From an uncultured Faecalibacterium sp. (lineage in GTDB: Bacteria > Bacillota > Clostridia > Oscillospirales > Ruminococcaceae): 64,000 nt of DNA. The notes below the pieces were generated by a model that searched no databases, was not told the DNA's origin, and saw only the letters and a program-made list of their open reading frames with translations. Positions 60,812 through 64,000 of the stretch are shown here, one piece after another (within the stretch, counting starts at the first letter, position 1; every line of letters starts with the position of its first letter). The stretch is from NCBI GenBank assembly GCA_902463235.1, contig CABQER010000004.1, positions 10,769 through 74,768 of the forward strand, written 5' to 3'. The position numbers and the translations under genes were made by a program.

Positions 60812-60841
60812 AGATGATCTCTCCTTTTATCTTATTGTAAT

Positions 60842-62743
60842 TTATCGGTTGCGATAGCTGCTGCGGTTGAACACGGTCTGCGGCGAAACATAAGCGCCGT
60901 TGCGCCGGATCTCGAAGTGGCAGTGGTTGCCGCTGGAACGTCCGGTGCTGCCCACATAGCCGATGAGCTGTCCCTGCTTGACCGACTGACCGGCGTGCAC
61001 CACCAGCGACAGGCAGTGGGCGTACACGGTAGTGTAGCCGTTGCCATGGTTGATGATGATGGAGTTGCCGTAGCCGTTGCCTGCACCGGCGCGGTTGTAG
61101 CCGGCCTTGGTCACCGTACCGCCTGCCGAAGCGTAAATGGGCGTACCGGCGGCGGCGCAGATATCCACGCCCTTGTGGCTGCCGCCGTACCAGCGGGAGC
61201 AGTACCGGTAGCCGGGCACCGGCCAGATGAACCGTCCGCTGCCAGTGATATAGGATGCACCGGAGGAAACCTTTTTGGTGCCCACCGTAACTTTTTCAGT
61301 CACAGGCTCCTTGGTCACCACGGTGCTCAGGATCTGCTGGGAAAGCTGATTGCCGTTTGTATCGTACACCCGCTGTGCCGTCACAGTGCGGACGCCGTTT
61401 TCACCCTTCTGGGTAACGCGCTTGGTACCGGAGTTCAGCTCTTTGGACTTGGTGGTCTCGGTGGTGTAGGCGATCTCTTCCTCCCAGCTTTCCACCTTGG
61501 TGATGCGCACCTCCAGCGTCTCCTCCTCCCGCACCACAGTCAGTGCATCGCCGGGCAGGATCTTGGAGTTCTGGGTCAGACCGTTTTCTCCATTAGCGGT
61601 AAAGCCGGTGTTCATTTCGCACAGTTCCTTCACGGTCAGGCCGTTTTTCTGGGCAATGGACCAGATGGTATCGCCGCTCTGGACCGTATAGGATTTTTCT
61701 GCCTGCTGTACGCCAGAGAGCAGCTGCTCCACCTCGGCTTCCTCCTGGAAGCTCTCGTTGAAGTAGATGCCGTTTTCCAGCGTGACATCCTTGTTGAAGC
61801 CCACGGTGGTGTTGGGGTCATCGGGGTTCTCGTAGGGCTCCAGCAGGCTGCTGATGTATCGTTGCAGGCTGGTGCCGTCCGCGCACACGGCGGTCAGCTC
61901 GCCGTCCAGATACAAAGCTGTGCCCTCGCTGATCTGGTCGCTGGAATTTTTGAGGATGGCGTCAGCCACGTCATTTTCGTCCATCACGTCATGGGCGACG
62001 GTCACGGAATAAGTAGGCTCCACGGTAAAGCGCGCCTGTTCTGCACCGGAATAATTGATACGCTGCTGCACAGCTTCCAGCGCAGAGTTGAACACCTCTT
62101 CGTTGGCCACATAACCCACGGTCTTGTCATCCACTTGTACCTGCAAGGCGTAGGGCTGGCGGATGGTGGTCTGGAACACGGTCACCATAACAGCCAGCGC
62201 CGCCACCGGCAGCACATACATGGCCATGCGGGGCACAAGGCGGATGTTATCGGCGATGCCATGGGTAAGGAAGTGTCCGCTTGCGCGCAGCGCAGCGCCA
62301 AAGCCTTTTTCTTTGCGCACTCGGTGTGCGTGGCGCAGCAGCGCCCAAGTACCCCGCAGGGCAAGCACCACCGGGCCAAAGAGATCCCGCAGCAGCTGCG
62401 CCGCCCCGGGGAACGCCATGGATGCGATATTTTTCAGCAGTTCTCTGACCGTCTGCAGCAGACGCTGCAAGCCGTGCTGTAAGCGGCGCCCAGTGCGGAC
62501 GACCGCATACTCGGCAGAAAAACCTACGGCATACAGTCCCTCGCCCACAACAGGGGCTACGGGGTTGTGCAGCAGCTTATGCAACCACTTTTCCCGGCGG
62601 TGCTGACGCTTGCGGTGCAGCCTGTGCCGCCGCAGCACACCCCGGCACTGGAGCTGTGCCCACAGCGAGCGCAGCTTCTGGCGGCGGGGCTGCCGTACCG
62701 GCTGCGCAGCGGGCTGCTGCTCCTTTGTTTTATCTTCAATCAA
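60842..62743 (-). CDS. M23 endopeptidase with LysM and G5 domains
   Basis: A 633-residue membrane-anchored envelope peptidase. A basic cytoplasmic region of about 170 residues (Arg/His-rich start) and one transmembrane helix (about 172-191) precede a LysM domain (351-404), a G5 domain (about 411-490) and a C-terminal M23 domain with zinc residues H523, D527 and H609, plus H576 and H607. The TTG start at 62743 has AAGGAG 9 nt upstream. Such proteins cleave peptide cross-bridges or activate other hydrolases during growth. Confidence 0.93.
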   Translation of the reverse strand: MIEDKTKEQQPAAQPVRQPRRQKLRSLWAQLQCRGVLRRHRLHRKRQHRREKWLHKLLHNPVAPVVGEGLYAVGFSAEYAVVRTGRRLQHGLQRLLQTVRELLKNIASMAFPGAAQLLRDLFGPVVLALRGTWALLRHAHRVRKEKGFGAALRASGHFLTHGIADNIRLVPRMAMYVLPVAALAVMVTVFQTTIRQPYALQVQVDDKTVGYVANEEVFNSALEAVQQRINYSGAEQARFTVEPTYSVTVAHDVMDENDVADAILKNSSDQISEGTALYLDGELTAVCADGTSLQRYISSLLEPYENPDDPNTTVGFNKDVTLENGIYFNESFQEEAEVEQLLSGVQQAEKSYTVQSGDTIWSIAQKNGLTVKELCEMNTGFTANGENGLTQNSKILPGDALTVVREEETLEVRITKVESWEEEIAYTTETTKSKELNSGTKRVTQKGENGVRTVTAQRVYDTNGNQLSQQILSTVVTKEPVTEKVTVGTKKVSSGASYITGSGRFIWPVPGYRYCSRWYGGSHKGVDICAAAGTPIYASAGGTVTKAGYNRAGAGNGYGNSIIINHGNGYTTVYAHCLSLVVHAGQSVKQGQLIGYVGSTGRSSGNHCHFEIRRNGAYVSPQTVFNRSSYRNR

Positions 62744-62866
62744 CGGGATTTTCTCCTTCCTGCGCCGCTGCAGGGCATTTTTTCGGCCCGGAACACAACA
62801 GCTAGATGGTGTACGTCCCCCTGTTCAAAAGGCCAACAGGGCCTGTACACAATACGCTCTCTTTTT

Positions 62867-62894
62867 ATTATACACTTTGCATGGTTTGAAACAA
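62867..62894 (-). promoter_or_regulatory. Promoter of the M23 peptidase gene
   Basis: -35 TTGTTT (62889-62894), 16-bp spacer, -10 TATAAT (62867-62872). Confidence 0.6.
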
Positions 62895-62933
62895 GCGCTT
62901 ACATAAAATTTGGCTACTTTTTTCACGCAGTTT

Positions 62934-63845
62934 TCACGAAAAAAGCGCTTCCATATCCGGCGGCAGCGGGCTTTCCACCGTGACTGTGCGCAGCTGCAAG
63001 GGCATTTCCACCCGGATACCGTCCGGCAGCGGGGTGTATACGGGCACTGCAAAGCTCTGCTTCGCGCAGTGCAGCGCCTGTCGGCCAATGTGCTCCCGGC
63101 TGCCGCCGTAAAGGTCGTCCCCCGCAAGCGGATGTCCGATGGACGCAAAATGCACCCGGATCTGGTGGGTGCGGCCGGTCACCGGCACGCAGGCCGCAAG
63201 GCTTAGGCCGTTTTCTTCCTTTATAATAGTATACTCCGTGCGGCTGGGCTTGCCCTCGGGGGTAACACAGCGCCCGATGATACTGTCGCCCCGGCGGCCG
63301 ATAGGTGCATCAATGACCCCTTCCCCCAGCGGCAGTGTACCCTGCGCAACGGCATAGTACAGCTTTGCCACCCCGCCCGCCAATAGCGGCGCGGCGTAGG
63401 CGTTTTTCGCTGCCAGCACAAGGCCGCTGGTGTCCTTATCAATGCGGTTCACCGGACGGAACACCGGGCTGTGGCCGTGGGCAGCCGCCCACGCCGCGTA
63501 GCCGTTGGCCAGCGTGCCCCCCGGGTAGTTCAGGGTGGGGTGTACCGCCAGCTGCGGCGGCTTTTCCAGCACCACGGCAAAGGCGTCCTCGTAGACCACC
63601 TTGACCGGAATTTCCGGCTGCGGGGTCACGCCCTCCCCCTCCGGCGGCAGGGTAAAGGAAAGCACCTGCCCGGGGAAGATGCGCCTGTTTGCCAACACAG
63701 GCACGCCGTCTGCAAAAAAGCCGCCGCCCCGGAACTTGACCGCCCGGGCAAGATCCGTAGAGACGGCACACTGGCGCAGAAAGCTGCGCACCAGTACCCC
63801 ATCGTGGGTAGCAGCCGTATCCGGCACAGCAAAATACAGCTGCAT
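62934..63845 (-). CDS. RluA family pseudouridine synthase
   Basis: A 303-residue RNA-modifying enzyme. An S4-like N-terminal segment (about 12-60; VLANRRIFPGQ) precedes the catalytic domain with motif NRIDKDTSGLVLAAK, whose first Asp is the nucleophile. The usual HRLD is NRID here. C-terminal motifs 'GRTHQIRVHFASIGHPLAGDDLYG' in part are intact. Start 63845 follows GGGAGG. Target (23S rRNA or tRNA) cannot be told from sequence alone. Confidence 0.94.
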   Translation of the reverse strand: MQLYFAVPDTAATHDGVLVRSFLRQCAVSTDLARAVKFRGGGFFADGVPVLANRRIFPGQVLSFTLPPEGEGVTPQPEIPVKVVYEDAFAVVLEKPPQLAVHPTLNYPGGTLANGYAAWAAAHGHSPVFRPVNRIDKDTSGLVLAAKNAYAAPLLAGGVAKLYYAVAQGTLPLGEGVIDAPIGRRGDSIIGRCVTPEGKPSRTEYTIIKEENGLSLAACVPVTGRTHQIRVHFASIGHPLAGDDLYGGSREHIGRQALHCAKQSFAVPVYTPLPDGIRVEMPLQLRTVTVESPLPPDMEALFS

Positions 63846-63910
63846 GGCCTGTCCCTCCCCTGCAAAATTTACAAAAACACAAATGATATTATAACAAAAA
63901 TCCGTTTCAC

Positions 63911-63939
63911 TTGCAAATCTTACTTTTTTATGGTATCAT
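63911..63939 (+). promoter_or_regulatory. Promoter of the RNase P RNA gene
   Basis: -35 TTGCAA (63911-63916), 17-bp spacer, -10 TATCAT (63934-63939). Confidence 0.7.
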
Positions 63940-63945
63940 GAGGAA

Positions 63946-64000
63946 CGGAAAACGAGTGGAACATACGGCGGCGGGGCGGCTTTGACCGCTCTGAGGAAAG
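63946..64000 (+). ncRNA. rnpB: RNase P RNA (5' end only)
   Basis: The last bases contain a hairpin GCGGC-TTTGA-CCGC, as expected for P3 of bacterial class A RNase P RNA, followed by CTGAGGAAAG, the start of the universal GAGGAAAGTCCGGGC core. No open reading frame with a ribosome site starts here. The rest of the gene lies outside the window, so this rests on about 55 nt. Confidence 0.72.

Noticed and set aside
1..64000. CRISPR arrays, insertion sequences, prophage or tRNA genes
   Set aside because: No regularly spaced repeats, transposase, integrase or phage structural proteins, and no tRNA cloverleaf with a CCA-proximal TTCRA motif, were found on reading both strands.

Overview
The window looks like a chromosomal segment of a Gram-positive gut anaerobe of the Clostridia (Ruminococcaceae/Oscillospiraceae), most probably Faecalibacterium. 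This is inferred from the moderately high G+C, strong AGGAGG ribosome sites, lipoprotein leaders of the 'MK(M/I)SRRxF...LTACGG' type, frequent TTG starts, and gene blocks typical of Firmicutes (rplU-rpmA-obg-mrnC, ymfF-ymfH, yufNOPQ-like nucleoside uptake, yesMN-like regulators). No tRNA or rRNA gene, CRISPR array, insertion sequence or prophage was found. The only RNA gene is the 5' end of RNase P RNA at the right edge.

Layout. 1-5.1 kb: a TRAP-type solute-binding protein runs off the left edge. It is preceded by an operon encoding a YesM-like histidine kinase, a YesN-like AraC-type response regulator and a second TRAP-type binding protein, apparently a three-component sensing unit. Tandem TTTTCGAAA repeats just upstream of the first binding-protein promoter are the likely regulator site. 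5.3-9.8 kb: hexuronate catabolism (uxuA-uxuB), divergent from D-serine dehydratase (dsdA). 9.8-10.5 kb: a YefM/YoeB-type toxin-antitoxin pair with a third tiny overlapping ORF. 10.5-20.5 kb: housekeeping on the minus strand (YebC, an RsmF-like rRNA methyltransferase, Mini-III, Obg, L27, L21 with a leader RNA, Lgt, paired M16 proteins, a VanY-like carboxypeptidase). 20.6-24.6 kb: threonine-branch amino acid genes (hom-thrB-lysC plus PheB). 24.7-27.3 kb: a bifunctional class A PBP.

27.5-32.4 kb: a BofC-like small protein, two Na/Pi cotransporter paralogues, a sortase, a 38-residue ORF and two full copies of a palindromic dispersed repeat. 32.5-37.2 kb: a MarR regulator with a heterodimeric ABC exporter. 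37.3-40.4 kb: a LysR regulator divergent from a secreted FMN/FAD reductase lipoprotein. 40.5-43.3 kb: a MoxR ATPase/VWA pair, followed by an unrecognised 252-residue protein. 44.4-50.6 kb: an oligopeptide ABC operon (oppBCDF-oppA) behind a perfect-consensus promoter and a structured leader. 50.9-54.2 kb: a capsule-type tyrosine kinase/phosphatase module (CpsC-CpsD-CpsB plus an unknown membrane protein) with no glycosyltransferases beside it. 54.3-60.8 kb: nucleoside uptake (BMP lipoprotein and ABC transporter) next to cytidine deaminase and purine nucleoside phosphorylase. 60.8-64 kb: an M23/LysM/G5 envelope peptidase, an RluA-type pseudouridine synthase and the start of rnpB.

Several modules combine uptake with a matching catabolic or regulatory gene: TRAP/hexuronate, oligopeptide import, and nucleoside import with salvage. 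The most interesting regulatory signals are the TRAP sensing unit and its repeats, the opp leader, the dispersed palindromic repeat, the MarR operator and the toxin-antitoxin promoter.
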